Assembly (NCBI RefSeq): GCF_021458635.1
Contig: NZ_JAIRDQ010000005.1
Coordinates: 124,001 to 188,000 of the forward strand
Direction of reading: 5' to 3'
DNA: 64,000 nucleotides
Origin: Bradyrhizobium monzae
Lineage (GTDB): Bacteria; Pseudomonadota; Alphaproteobacteria; Rhizobiales; Xanthobacteraceae
Every line of letters starts with the position of its first letter. Position 1 is the first letter of the stretch. Below, piece by piece: positions 1 through 9,292 of the stretch. The notes beneath the pieces are model-generated. The model was not told where the DNA came from. It ran no database searches and saw nothing but the letters and a program-made list of their open reading frames with translations. The position numbers and the translations under genes were made by a program.

Positions 1-2661
1 GCCCTTGGGCGCTTCGTCAGGTGTGAGCGGCTTCAGCATCTCGATCTCGAGATCGCGCAAGGGAAGATCCGAGCCGCGCGCGACCAGGTAACGGCCGAGA
101 TTCCACTCGCCGTTGCCGGGGCCGCCCTCAAACGGAGGCAGTGTTTCCAACAGCGCGTAGCCGACGCCCATGGCGAAGCCGCCGTGGGACTGTCCCATCA
201 CCACCTCGGGCACCAACGCGGTGCCGCATTCGAACACGCTGTAGGCCTTGGCGATGCGGATCGCGCCGGTGGCGCGCGCGATCTCGACGCGGACGAGCGT
301 GCCGCACATCGAGGTGTAGGCGGTGCCGATGCGATTGTTGTCGGTCGGCGGGAACTTGACGCTGACGCGATTGACCCGCTCGAACTTGGTGTTGCCGCGG
401 CGGATCGCGAGCGCGTCGATCTCGGCGCGATATTGCTCGCCGAACAGGGGAAATCGCGCGCGCGACCAGGCCCAGCGCGAAAAGCTGTGCGCGACCGCGC
501 CGGTGACGAAGCCGCGCGCATGCGCGGTTGCAGCGAGCGTCGGCAGCGCCAGCGGATCGAGGCCGGCCATCGTCAGCTGGCCGTTCTGCCAGCTCGCATT
601 GGCCCATTGCCGCGCGCGCGGATCGGTCTTGGGAATGCCCCACAGCTCCAGCGCAGCGGGCCACAGGCCAAAGCGGAAGATCACGCGGGCAGCCTCGGAT
701 GACGAGTGCGTGCCGACATGGGCGCCGATCGAGGCCGATGTCGCCGAGGAGATCGAGGGCACCCAGCGCGGGTTCTTTTCCGCGGCGTCCTGGGTCCTCT
801 GGTCCATCGTGTAGGGATCGCCCGATGTGACCAGGCCGAGCACGTCGTAGCTGTCGACGCGTGCGACCGAGACTTCGTCGGCAATGCCGCCGAGATGGCT
901 CGCGACGCGGTTCGCCAGCGCCGTGCCGATGCCGTTGCCCATCTCGACATGGTCGCAGAAGATCGCGATCTTGCCGTCGGCGCCGAGCTCGACGCGGCCA
1001 AGCGAACAGTCCGCGCCGGAGCCGTAGTCCTTGGTGACGCAGGCCACACCGGTACCGACCAGCCGGTCGCCCGTGGTCTGCCGGAGCTGCGCGCGCCGCT
1101 GCCAGATCGGATGCTTTTCGAGCTTGTCGAGGATTTCCGGCGTGCGCACCGAGACGATGTAGGGATTGCCGGTCATGGTCCGGCCGTTCTGCTTCAAGGC
1201 ATTGCGGCGGCGGAATTCGATCGGGTCGAGCTGGAGCTCGGAGGCCGCTTCGTCGATCAGCGCTTCGAGCGCGGTCATGGTCTGCAGCGTGCCGTAGCCG
1301 CGCATCGAGCCGGCGGTGACGCCGCGCGAATGCAGCGCGATCGTGGTGACGTCGACCTTGGGGATGTCGTAGATGCCGATCGCGCCGGTGGCTGCGACCA
1401 CCGCGACGTTGGCGGAGAAGTTCTGCAGCCCGCCGCCGTCGAGCACGTGGTCGGCGGCGAAGGCCTTGATCAGGCCGGTCGAACGGTCGATGCCGATGCG
1501 CGAGCGCATCTTGATCGGGTGGCGTTTGATGCCGCCCTGGAATTGCTGGTAGCGATCGTGGGCCAGCCGCACCGGCTTGCCCGGAAAGCAGATCGCAGCC
1601 AGCGCGACATAGAGAATGAATGGCGTGTGATCACGCCCGCCGAAGCCGCCGCCGACATGGGCGAACTGCGCGTTGATGTGCGAGGGCTTGTAAGGCGCGC
1701 GAGCCTTGCCGAGCAGGTGCGCGAGCGACTCCGCGGCCTCATAGGGCGACTGCACGCCGAGCACGAGCTCGAGATTGCCGCCCTTATTGCCTTCCTTGCC
1801 GGCGTACCAGGCGAGCCCGCATTCCGGCTCCAGGAACATCGGGTCGACCGATTGGGTCTCGAACTCGCGGTCGAGCACGAGCAGAGAGGCGTTGTCCGCG
1901 GCCAACTCAGAGCGGATCTGCTCGCCAAGCTTGGCCGCCTTGACGTAATCGGCCGGCATCTCCCTGGCGAGCGGCGACCACACGGGCAGTGCGGCGCTCT
2001 GCACCTTCTTCGGCGAGACCCAGCCGGCCTGGATCGGCGAATAGACGTCGGGCTTGTCGGGCGAGGGGCCTGCGACGCGGGTAAAGCGATAGGAGCCGTA
2101 ATCGGGCGCGATCACCGGGCCGGTTTCTTCGCCGAATTTGACGAAGGTGCCGTCGCGCAACACGAGCCGCGCCTGGTCGAAAGCGTCGAATGTCTCGAAG
2201 ATCAAAAGCGCGACCGGCTGGCCGAGATAAAGCGGCGTCTTGCCGAGCGGGCAGAACAGATCGCCGGCATAGAACTCCGGCACCTCCGTGCCGATGCGGT
2301 CGAGATCGCTGGCGGTGACGACGACCGACGGCTTGAGCGGTCCCGACAGGCGGGCGAGGTCGATGCCGGTGTAGACATGGGTGGCGTCATTGGCGCGCAC
2401 CAAAATCGCGTGCGAGGTGGTCTGCGGCCAGCCGGGCATATCATTGGCGCGGAAGTCGGAGGCGTAGAGCTTTGCGCCGGTGACTTTTGCGGCGCCGTCG
2501 ACGCGGCCTGCGCCTTTGGTCGCGGGATTGAAGTTGCCGCGTCCGGGGAGCGTCTCATGGGCCGCGAAGGGCGCGCTGGCCGCCGAAGCAAGATGCGACA
2601 GGCTGACCGAGATGCCGCCCGCCGATAACCACTTCACGAACGCGCGTCGCGAGGGCCGCAT
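1..2661 (-). CDS. Xanthine dehydrogenase-family molybdopterin-binding subunit (3' end outside window)
   Basis: Large (molybdenum-binding) subunit of a xanthine dehydrogenase/aldehyde oxidase-type hydroxylase. The frame is open from an ATG at 2661 to the window edge, 887 codons, so the C-terminus is missing. The start begins MRPSRRAFVKWL, a twin-arginine signal, so the mature protein should be folded with cofactor and exported to the periplasm. Family marks are visible: GGGFGGRDHTPF near the middle, SRGVTAGSMRGYGTLQ, and GQSHGGFAMGVGYALLE towards the end, which bind the molybdopterin cofactor. An AAGGACGAG ribosome site precedes the ATG. The iron-sulfur subunit usually encoded beside it is not in the window and may lie to the left. 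The substrate cannot be told from sequence; purines, aldehydes and N-heterocycles are all known for the family. Confidence 0.9.
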   Translation of the reverse strand, partial: MRPSRRAFVKWLSAGGISVSLSHLASAASAPFAAHETLPGRGNFNPATKGAGRVDGAAKVTGAKLYASDFRANDMPGWPQTTSHAILVRANDATHVYTGIDLARLSGPLKPSVVVTASDLDRIGTEVPEFYAGDLFCPLGKTPLYLGQPVALLIFETFDAFDQARLVLRDGTFVKFGEETGPVIAPDYGSYRFTRVAGPSPDKPDVYSPIQAGWVSPKKVQSAALPVWSPLAREMPADYVKAAKLGEQIRSELAADNASLLVLDREFETQSVDPMFLEPECGLAWYAGKEGNKGGNLELVLGVQSPYEAAESLAHLLGKARAPYKPSHINAQFAHVGGGFGGRDHTPFILYVALAAICFPGKPVRLAHDRYQQFQGGIKRHPIKMRSRIGIDRSTGLIKAFAADHVLDGGGLQNFSANVAVVAATGAIGIYDIPKVDVTTIALHSRGVTAGSMRGYGTLQTMTALEALIDEAASELQLDPIEFRRRNALKQNGRTMTGNPYIVSVRTPEILDKLEKHPIWQRRAQLRQTTGDRLVGTGVACVTKDYGSGADCSLGRVELGADGKIAIFCDHVEMGNGIGTALANRVASHLGGIADEVSVARVDSYDVLGLVTSGDPYTMDQRTQDAAEKNPRWVPSISSATSASIGAHVGTHSSSEAARVIFRFGLWPAALELWGIPKTDPRARQWANASWQNGQLTMAGLDPLALPTLAATAHARGFVTGAVAHSFSRWAWSRARFPLFGEQYRAEIDALAIRRGNTKFERVNRVSVKFPPTDNNRIGTAYTSMCGTLVRVEIARATGAIRIAKAYSVFECGTALVPEVVMGQSHGGFAMGVGYALLETLPPFEGGPGNGEWNLGRYLVARGSDLPLRDLEIEMLKPLTPDEAPKG

Positions 2662-2844
2662 GATCTCGTCCTTGTACAAGGTCTCTTGGGGCACAAGATG
2701 CTGACGGCATCGCCGGCAGAAATACGCGCCAACGCTGGCCTGAAGCTGTCATGATTCGCTCTGCGCGAATAGAACAGGGCGGTCGTTTACGAGAGGTGAA
2801 GGCGGCTGCCACGCACGCAGCCGCCTCTCATCTGGCGCAAGGAT

Positions 2845-3933
2845 TTACTTGAGGTCGACGATCGTCGCGGGGCCGGCGCCGGGCGTGACCAAGGTCGGCC
2901 ATTGCCTGGAGCCGAACGGAACCAGCGGCGGCAGGAACGGCGTCATGCCGCGCTTTCCTGTCTCGGCGATGATGGCGGCACGGGCGTCGCCTCCCATCAG
3001 CTCGTAGTCCATCAAATGATAATTGCCGAAGAACAGCGCCCCGACCGAGCGGTCCGCGATGATCCGCGTCAGCGATTCCAGCATGTCCGATGGCGTCGTG
3101 GTGAACGAGACCGTCTCGATCAGCAGCAGGCGCGAGTTGATGGCGTCGGGGCCGAAGAACTGCGCGAGCACGCTGAAGATCACGTTGTTCTGCCGCGCGA
3201 CGTAGATGGTGTTGCTGGCGGCATAGGTCTTCGCCCAGTCGGGACCAAGCTGCGTCTTCCAGTCGGCCAGCACGCCCATCCAGTGCGCGACCTGGGTCTG
3301 CGCCGCCCACGCGACGTTTTTGGCAAGAAACGGGGCCTGCCGCTTGCCGAAGGCCTCAAGCTTGGCGAACGGGATGACGCCGCTCGCGAGGCATTCGTCC
3401 ATGAAGGCGATGTTGTTCTTCAGGATGGTGCGGTTGTTGTCCCGCCAGTCGGCCTGCATCGGCGTGGCGTCGATGCTGTCCAGCGCCGACTGCATCCGGC
3501 TGCGAAAGGCCAGCATCGCGCCGCGCCAGGATTTGTTGTCGGGATTGTCGACATAGGGGCCGACGACCTCGGCCAGCGCCATGGTGCTGTGGCCGACCGA
3601 TTTCAGCAGCTGATAGACGATCGGCACCTGCGGCGCGTCGAGCGGCGGCTGGCCTGGCCGATAGAGGATCAGCCGTCCGCCGGCGCCGGAGAACAGGCCG
3701 AGGATCAGGGGGTGCTTGTCGAGGATGTTCTTCTGGAAGACCTTGGCAGCATCGCCATAGAGCTCGAACATCGCCGTGTTCAGTGCAAGCACGTCCCTGG
3801 TGGCGACATCGCCCGGTGCGGCGTTGGTCTTGCCGGAAATCGGCGCCATGTAGTCGGGCAGGGTCTGGGCGATTGCGGCCTGGCCGCCGAGCATCAGTGC
3901 GGCGGCCATCGCCAGGCCAAAGCGAGTTTTCAT
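2845..3933 (-). CDS. Exported protein of unknown function
   Basis: A 362-residue protein that I do not recognise. It begins MKTRFGLAMAAALMLGGQA and has a clear Sec signal peptide with an AIAQ cleavage site, so it should be periplasmic. The start was set at this ATG and not five codons upstream because it puts the charged n-region directly before the hydrophobic core. The mature part is mixed alpha-helical in appearance with several Trp and Asn-rich stretches and no cofactor motif I can name. It lies 183 bp downstream of the hydroxylase gene on the same strand and may or may not be co-transcribed. A role as an accessory of the hydroxylase would be a guess. Confidence 0.75.
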   Translation of the reverse strand: MKTRFGLAMAAALMLGGQAAIAQTLPDYMAPISGKTNAAPGDVATRDVLALNTAMFELYGDAAKVFQKNILDKHPLILGLFSGAGGRLILYRPGQPPLDAPQVPIVYQLLKSVGHSTMALAEVVGPYVDNPDNKSWRGAMLAFRSRMQSALDSIDATPMQADWRDNNRTILKNNIAFMDECLASGVIPFAKLEAFGKRQAPFLAKNVAWAAQTQVAHWMGVLADWKTQLGPDWAKTYAASNTIYVARQNNVIFSVLAQFFGPDAINSRLLLIETVSFTTTPSDMLESLTRIIADRSVGALFFGNYHLMDYELMGGDARAAIIAETGKRGMTPFLPPLVPFGSRQWPTLVTPGAGPATIVDLK

Positions 3934-4125
3934 CAGCAGTCCCCCCAAGGTGCATTTTCAGCTCTACGGACGTCCGTCAGAATCGCAGGACGGCGCTGTC
4001 AGCGCTTCTGGCCGAAAATTGCTAAGGATTTGTCAGGAAGGGACAAACCCGGGGTCGGCCGGGCTTCCCCTGGGGGCCGGCATGGCCTATTACGCTGCAA
4101 CGCAAAATTCCCCCAAAAGAACCCC

Positions 4126-5748
4126 ATGATCCGCCTCGACAACGTCAGCAAGCAAGCCGGCCACCAGATCCTGTTCATCGAAGCCTCCGCCGCCCTCAAC
4201 AAGGGCGAGAAGATTGGGCTCGTCGGCCCGAACGGCGCCGGAAAGACCACCCTGTTCCGGATGATCGCCGGCGAGGAACTGCCCGACGAAGGGCAGGTGT
4301 CCACCGACCGCGGCATCACCATCGGCTATTTCAACCAGGACGTCGGCGAGATGTCCGGCCGCAGCGCCGTGGCCGAGGTGATGAATGGCGCGGGTCCCGT
4401 CAGCGAGGTCGCGGCCGAACTGCGCCAGCTCGAGGCCGACATGGCCGACCCCGACAAGGCCGACCAGATGGACGAGATCATCGCCCGTTATGGCGAGGTG
4501 CAGCACGCCTTCGAGGAGCTCGACGGCTACGCGCTCGACGGCCGCGCGCGCGAAGCGCTGTCCGGCCTCGGCTTCAGCCAGGAGATGATGGACGGCGACG
4601 TCGGCAAGCTCTCCGGCGGCTGGAAGATGCGCGTGGCGCTGGCGCGTATTCTTTTGATGCGCCCCGACGTGATGCTGCTCGACGAGCCGAGCAACCACCT
4701 CGATCTGGAAAGCCTGATCTGGCTGGAAAAGTTCCTGCACGACTACGAAGGCACGCTGCTGATGACCTCGCATGACCGCGAGTTCATCAACCGCGTGATC
4801 TCCAAAGTGGTCGAGATCGATTCCGGCTCGCTCACCACCTACACCGGCAATTACGAGTTCTACGAGCAGCAGCGCGCGCTGAACGAGAAGCAGCAGCAGG
4901 CGCAGTTCGAACGCCAGCAGGCGATGCTTGCGAAAGAGATCAAGTTCATCGAGCGTTTCAAGGCGCGCGCTTCCCATGCAGCTCAAGTGCAGAGCCGGGT
5001 CAAGAAGCTCGACAAGATCGAGCGGGTCGAGCCGCCGCGCCGCCGCCAGACGATTGCCTTCGACTTCCTGCCGGCGCCGCGCTCGGGCGAGGATGTCGTC
5101 GCCTTGAAGAACGTGTTCAAGGGCTATGGCAGCAAGCGGATCTATGACGGGCTGGATTTCATGATCCGCCGCCGGGAGCGCTGGTGCGTGATGGGCGTCA
5201 ACGGCGCCGGCAAGTCGACGCTGCTCAAGCTCGTTGCGGGCGCGAGCGAGCCCGACGAGGGCACGGTGGCGGTCGGCGGCAGCGTCAAGATGGGCTATTT
5301 CGCCCAGCACGCGATGGATCTCCTCGACGGCGAGCGCACCGTGTTCCAGTCGCTGGAAGACCAGTTTCCGACCGCGGGGCAGGGATCCTTGCGCGCGCTC
5401 GCCGGCTGCTTCGGCTTCTCCGGCGACGACGTCGAGAAGCGCTGCCGCGTGCTCTCAGGCGGCGAGAAGGCGCGCCTGGTGATGGCAAAAATGCTGTTCG
5501 ACCCGCCGAACTTCCTGGTGCTGGACGAGCCGACCAACCACCTCGACCTCGCCACCAAGGAAATGCTGATCACTGCGCTGTCGGATTTCGAGGGCACCAT
5601 GCTGTTCGTCTCGCATGACCGCCATTTCCTGGCGACGCTGTCGAACCGCGTGCTCGAGCTGACGCCGGAAGGCATCCACCAGTTCGGCGGCGGCTACACC
5701 GAATACGTCGCGCGCACCGGGCAGGAAGCGCCGGGGTTGCGGAGCTAG
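4126..5748 (+). CDS. ABC-F family ATP-binding protein (Uup/EttA-like)
   Basis: A 540-residue cytosolic protein with two ABC ATPase domains and no membrane segment, the ABC-F layout. Domain 1 has Walker A GPNGAGKTT near residue 35, signature LSGGWKMRVALAR and Walker B VMLLDEPSNHLDLE. Domain 2 has Walker A GVNGAGKSTLL, signature LSGGEKARLVMAK and Walker B FLVLDEPTNHLDL. The linker between them is charged and rich in Gln and Glu, as in the P-site tRNA interaction motif. Family members act on stalled or initiating ribosomes; which sub-type this is cannot be fixed by eye. The ATG at 4126 was chosen because the upstream open frame is antisense to the preceding gene and has no family similarity. Confidence 0.93.
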   Translation: MIRLDNVSKQAGHQILFIEASAALNKGEKIGLVGPNGAGKTTLFRMIAGEELPDEGQVSTDRGITIGYFNQDVGEMSGRSAVAEVMNGAGPVSEVAAELRQLEADMADPDKADQMDEIIARYGEVQHAFEELDGYALDGRAREALSGLGFSQEMMDGDVGKLSGGWKMRVALARILLMRPDVMLLDEPSNHLDLESLIWLEKFLHDYEGTLLMTSHDREFINRVISKVVEIDSGSLTTYTGNYEFYEQQRALNEKQQQAQFERQQAMLAKEIKFIERFKARASHAAQVQSRVKKLDKIERVEPPRRRQTIAFDFLPAPRSGEDVVALKNVFKGYGSKRIYDGLDFMIRRRERWCVMGVNGAGKSTLLKLVAGASEPDEGTVAVGGSVKMGYFAQHAMDLLDGERTVFQSLEDQFPTAGQGSLRALAGCFGFSGDDVEKRCRVLSGGEKARLVMAKMLFDPPNFLVLDEPTNHLDLATKEMLITALSDFEGTMLFVSHDRHFLATLSNRVLELTPEGIHQFGGGYTEYVARTGQEAPGLRS

Positions 5749-5783
5749 CGCTGGGCCTCGGACCCCGCAACGACGCAGCTCTC

Positions 5784-5874
5784 GTAGGGTGGGCAAAGGC
5801 GCACTTGCGCCGTGCCCACCATCTCGTTCTGATCTGCGGCAGATCGTGGGCACGCTGCGCTTTGCCCATCCTAC
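5784..5874. repeat. Dispersed palindromic repeat, family A (copy 1)
   Basis: Outer arms GTAGGGTGGGCAAAG and CTTTGCCCATCCTAC are near-perfect inverted repeats, with inner GGCGCA/TGCGCC and GTGCCCAC/GTGGGCAC pairs. Related copies occur at 26067-26149 and 52364-52452. It sits between convergent genes, where it could also serve as a bidirectional terminator. Confidence 0.85.
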
Positions 5875-5911
5875 AAGATCCGGCCGCGTAGCCCGGATTT
5901 CGCGCGATCGC

Positions 5912-8128
5912 TCACCGCAAAATCTCGCGCCGCACTTCGCCATCGACGCCGTGCGGCCTGACGCCCAGGATCTGCATGATGGTCGGGGCGACGTCGAGAT
6001 TGCGCATGCGGCGGATGGTCGTGTTGTCGCGGATCCCGGGGCCTGAGGCGATGAAGGTTGCGCTCATCACCGGCAGCTTGGGATCGTGGCCGTGGGCGCC
6101 GTAGAAATTCGGCATCGACAATGCGGTCGTGGCCGCGTTGAACGGCGCATCGCCGAGGCGCGCGACGCCGGGGCTCTGGATGCCGTCGAAATTGTAGCCT
6201 GGCGCCATCAGCGCGAACACATCGCCGAAATCCTGGCCGATGGTCTTGCTGGTGCACTGCCCGAGCCCGGCCTCGCACTGCGCGGGGCGGGTCTCGACCA
6301 CCGTGAAGATCTTCGCGTTCTCGAGCGAGCCGTTGAACTTCGGATTCGGGTCGACCGCGTTCTGCACGGCGGCGGTAATCTGCGCCAGCAGCGCCTGGTA
6401 GGTGGCGGGATCGACGGTGCCGCCTTGCTCGCGTTGCTGCAAATTGATGTAGATGTTGGCCGCGGGGCCTGAGGTGCGGATCGCCAGTTTGGTGGTGTCG
6501 ATGCCGGCATTCTTCAGGATGTTGGTCATGCTGACCGAGGTGTGGAACGGCGCAAAACCGTGGTCGGACACGACGATGACGTTGCTGTCGGGGCCGGCCG
6601 CATCAGCGATGCGCTTCACCGCCTTGTCCGCGGTCTGATAGGCGAAGCGGATGTAGGAGGCGTAGCGCGCGACTTTCGCCGGATCCTGGTTGGCGCCGAT
6701 CGAGTTCGGGTCTTTCGGATTGGTGCCCTGACGGGGATCGGTGAGCAGGAACTGGTGCTCGGAGCCGTCGGGCTGCTCGATATAGACCATCACGAGGTCG
6801 GCATCGGGATGGTTCTTGATCGCGCGCTCGGCGATCTCGGCCTGGTAGCGCACGAAGGTCTTGACCATGTCCTCGAACATCGCCTCGATCTCGACGTCGG
6901 GAAAATTGGCGAAGCCCGGGCTCAGCCGCTCCGGGATGCGGAAATCGGCCTGCGGACGCCAGAACCCGATGCTGCTGTTGATGTCGTCGACATCGGCCAG
7001 CACCGGCGCGTTGCGCGGGATGAAGTTGGCGCCGTAGCGGGCGAAGCGCACCACCGAGAGATCCGGCGCGAGCTGCGAGACGAAATAGGCCGCGCCGACC
7101 CTGGAGCCGCTGCCGTCGAAGAAGAACGGCGCGTTCTCGCCGCCGAACTTGACATAGGCCGGTCCCGTCGCCGGCGGCGCGAACGGTCCCGCCGTGATGC
7201 CGCGCGTGGCGTCGAAGAACACCAGCGTGTCGTAGTTCACCTTGTTGTCGTTGGTGGTGTCGAGCGCGGCAACGCGGATCGCGTATTTGAGATCGAGCGT
7301 CGCCGCGCTGGTGCAGGTTGCGGTCGTGGCCGACGCGCAGGAGAACGTCTCGATCGGATTGGACGTTGCCAGCACCGGGCTGAACGAGAAGCGGCCGGCC
7401 GCCTGCAGCGCCGCGGCCACCGCCGGATCGGGTGCGAAGTCCGTCTGCGTGAGCGAAAAGCCCTGAGCGCCAAGGCCGCCGAAGGCGCCGAAGGGCACGG
7501 TGTAGTCGGTGACGCGGACCGGCTGCGCCGGCTGCACCACCGTGCCGTTGATGAAGATGTCGGCGCCGTCGCCGCCCGGCCAGGTCGCGGTGACGACCTT
7601 CTTGCCCTGCTGGCGCAATTGCACCCACAGCGGCAACGCGGTCGGCCGCGGCGTGGGGCCGAGCGGGCTCTCGCGGTAACCGCCGATCGGCGCGGCGAAG
7701 CCGCTGAGGCTCGAGGTGCTCGGCCCGGCGATCGCCTGGAACGTGTTGGAGGGGATGTCGTTGTGGACGGCGGTGGAGCCGGTCGCAATTTCGATATGCG
7801 AGACCGCGGTGAGCGAGGGCGAGGCCGTGATGTTCTGCACGGCAATCGCGCCATGGCGGCTCAGCCGCGCCAGCCCGCCGTCGCGCGGCAGCACGCCTTC
7901 TGCGATGAACTGCTGGATGAAGTCAGGCTTTGCGCCGTCGAGCGAGATGATGACGACCGGCGGCGAGCGATGTCCGTGATGTCCGCCGTGATCGTGGTCG
8001 CGCCCGTTGTCGGAACCGCGGTCGCGGTCGTTGCCGTCTTCATCGGCATAGGCAGGCACAGCAGTGCCGGCCAGCGACGCCGCGAGCGAGAGCGACGATA
8101 TCAGGGAGAAAAACCTTTTCTTGTCCAC
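5912..8128 (-). CDS. Exported alkaline phosphatase-family (type I phosphodiesterase) protein
   Basis: About 738 residues. After a Sec signal peptide (LISSLSLAASLAGTAVPAYA) comes a His/Asp-rich segment, then the alkaline-phosphatase-superfamily core. VVIISLDGAKPDFI supplies the first metal aspartate, NITASPSLTAVSHIEIATG the nucleophile threonine/serine region, and VIVVSDHGFAPFH the second metal site; AHGHDPKLPVMSATF near the end provides the last histidine. This fits type I phosphodiesterase/nucleotide pyrophosphatase-like enzymes acting in the periplasm or outside. The start is uncertain. A GTG at 8128 preceded by GGGG gives a tidy signal peptide and was preferred to a TTG at 8155. The substrate is unknown. 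The neighbours, an ABC-F ATPase and a hydrolase, do not help. Confidence 0.85.
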   Translation of the reverse strand: MDKKRFFSLISSLSLAASLAGTAVPAYADEDGNDRDRGSDNGRDHDHGGHHGHRSPPVVIISLDGAKPDFIQQFIAEGVLPRDGGLARLSRHGAIAVQNITASPSLTAVSHIEIATGSTAVHNDIPSNTFQAIAGPSTSSLSGFAAPIGGYRESPLGPTPRPTALPLWVQLRQQGKKVVTATWPGGDGADIFINGTVVQPAQPVRVTDYTVPFGAFGGLGAQGFSLTQTDFAPDPAVAAALQAAGRFSFSPVLATSNPIETFSCASATTATCTSAATLDLKYAIRVAALDTTNDNKVNYDTLVFFDATRGITAGPFAPPATGPAYVKFGGENAPFFFDGSGSRVGAAYFVSQLAPDLSVVRFARYGANFIPRNAPVLADVDDINSSIGFWRPQADFRIPERLSPGFANFPDVEIEAMFEDMVKTFVRYQAEIAERAIKNHPDADLVMVYIEQPDGSEHQFLLTDPRQGTNPKDPNSIGANQDPAKVARYASYIRFAYQTADKAVKRIADAAGPDSNVIVVSDHGFAPFHTSVSMTNILKNAGIDTTKLAIRTSGPAANIYINLQQREQGGTVDPATYQALLAQITAAVQNAVDPNPKFNGSLENAKIFTVVETRPAQCEAGLGQCTSKTIGQDFGDVFALMAPGYNFDGIQSPGVARLGDAPFNAATTALSMPNFYGAHGHDPKLPVMSATFIASGPGIRDNTTIRRMRNLDVAPTIMQILGVRPHGVDGEVRREILR

Positions 8129-8380
8129 GTGCTGCCCCGTGTTCTTGCTGCACAATCTGTGCGCGTTTCACCTAGAATGACACGCCGAGTATCGAGTGCG
8201 GCCGACGACGCGCGTATGACGCTTGAGCGACGCGCGCGCGTCGCTGCGCGATCGTTGTCGCAAGAGTCCAACTCAATTTCTCTCGCGCGAGTGGTGGAAC
8301 CCGGCAACGCAGGCCTGCGCCCGCGCGCCTTGAACGCTGCGAACTCGTTCGTTACGCTTGAGAAAAATCGGGAGGGGCGG

Positions 8381-9256
8381 GTGAAGCAGCTGAGGATCGG
8401 CGACATCACCATCGATACGGTGATCGAGCGGGAAGGGCCGTGGCGGCGGCCGCAAGATTTTTTCCCGGCTTATGACGACGGCGTGTTCAAGCACCATCTG
8501 CCGACCATGGAGCAGGAGGTGTTCGACGCCGCGCGCGGCATGATGGTCATCACCTATCAGACGTTCGTCGTGCGCACGCCGCGCTACACCATTTTGGTCG
8601 ATACCTGCACCGGAGAGGACAAGGGCCATCCGCCGCCGTTCGACTTTCCCGGCAAGGAGCGCTGGCGCAACGAATTGTTTGCGCTCGGCATCGGCTTCGA
8701 GCAGATCGACTACGTCTTCTGCACGCACCTGCATATCGACCACACCGGGTGGAACACGACGTTACGCGATGGCCGCTGGGTGCCGACATTCCCGAACGCG
8801 AAATACGTCTTCCACAAGGGCGAATATGCGGCCTGGGAAGCCGAGAACGCCAAAGGCAACAATCCGCCCGGCACGGTCTTTCGTGATAATTGCTTGCCGA
8901 TCGTCGAGGCGGGGCAGGCGCTGCTGGTCGACGATGACTATGCGCTGGACGACACCGTGACGCTGACGCCGACGCCCGGGCATTCGCCCTGTCATTGCTG
9001 CGTGAACATTTTCTCGAGGGGACAACGCGCAGTGGTCGCGGGCGACCTCATGCATCATCAGATCCAGTGCCGCGAGCCGGACTGGTCGGCGAAGCCCGAT
9101 TGGGATGCCCAGCAGTCGGCGGTGTCGCGACGGAAGTTCTTCGCTTCCGTCGCCGACACCGACACGCTGATCCTGCCGATCCATTTTCCGGCGCCGACCG
9201 TGGGCCTGATCAAGCCGCTCGGCGCCGCCTTCGATTACCGCTTCAAGCGGGAGTAG
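8381..9256 (+). CDS. MBL-fold metallo-hydrolase
   Basis: A 291-residue metallo-beta-lactamase-fold hydrolase. The zinc motif HLHIDHTGW (HxHxDH) lies near residue 110, followed by GHSPCHC and AGDLMHH, and a late IHFPAP histidine, which complete a binuclear site. No signal peptide is evident, so the protein should be cytosolic. The start is a GTG at 8381 directly behind a strong GGAGG at 8371-8375. The open frame extends far upstream, but that part is antisense to the phosphatase gene. Related proteins include quorum-quenching lactonases and other hydrolases. The sequence does not say which reaction is catalysed. Confidence 0.9.
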   Translation: MKQLRIGDITIDTVIEREGPWRRPQDFFPAYDDGVFKHHLPTMEQEVFDAARGMMVITYQTFVVRTPRYTILVDTCTGEDKGHPPPFDFPGKERWRNELFALGIGFEQIDYVFCTHLHIDHTGWNTTLRDGRWVPTFPNAKYVFHKGEYAAWEAENAKGNNPPGTVFRDNCLPIVEAGQALLVDDDYALDDTVTLTPTPGHSPCHCCVNIFSRGQRAVVAGDLMHHQIQCREPDWSAKPDWDAQQSAVSRRKFFASVADTDTLILPIHFPAPTVGLIKPLGAAFDYRFKRE

Positions 9257-9292
9257 GGCGACCGCACTTCGGTGGTCCAAGCTTGGGATGGT

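Noticed and set aside
706..2628. Plus-strand open frame of 640 codons over the molybdenum hydroxylase gene
   Set aside because: The minus strand has all hydroxylase motifs in one frame; the plus-strand product has no recognisable domain.
6542..8380. Upstream extension of the MBL-fold hydrolase frame
   Set aside because: This part is antisense to the phosphatase gene. The hydrolase fold begins at the GTG at 8381 with a strong ribosome site.
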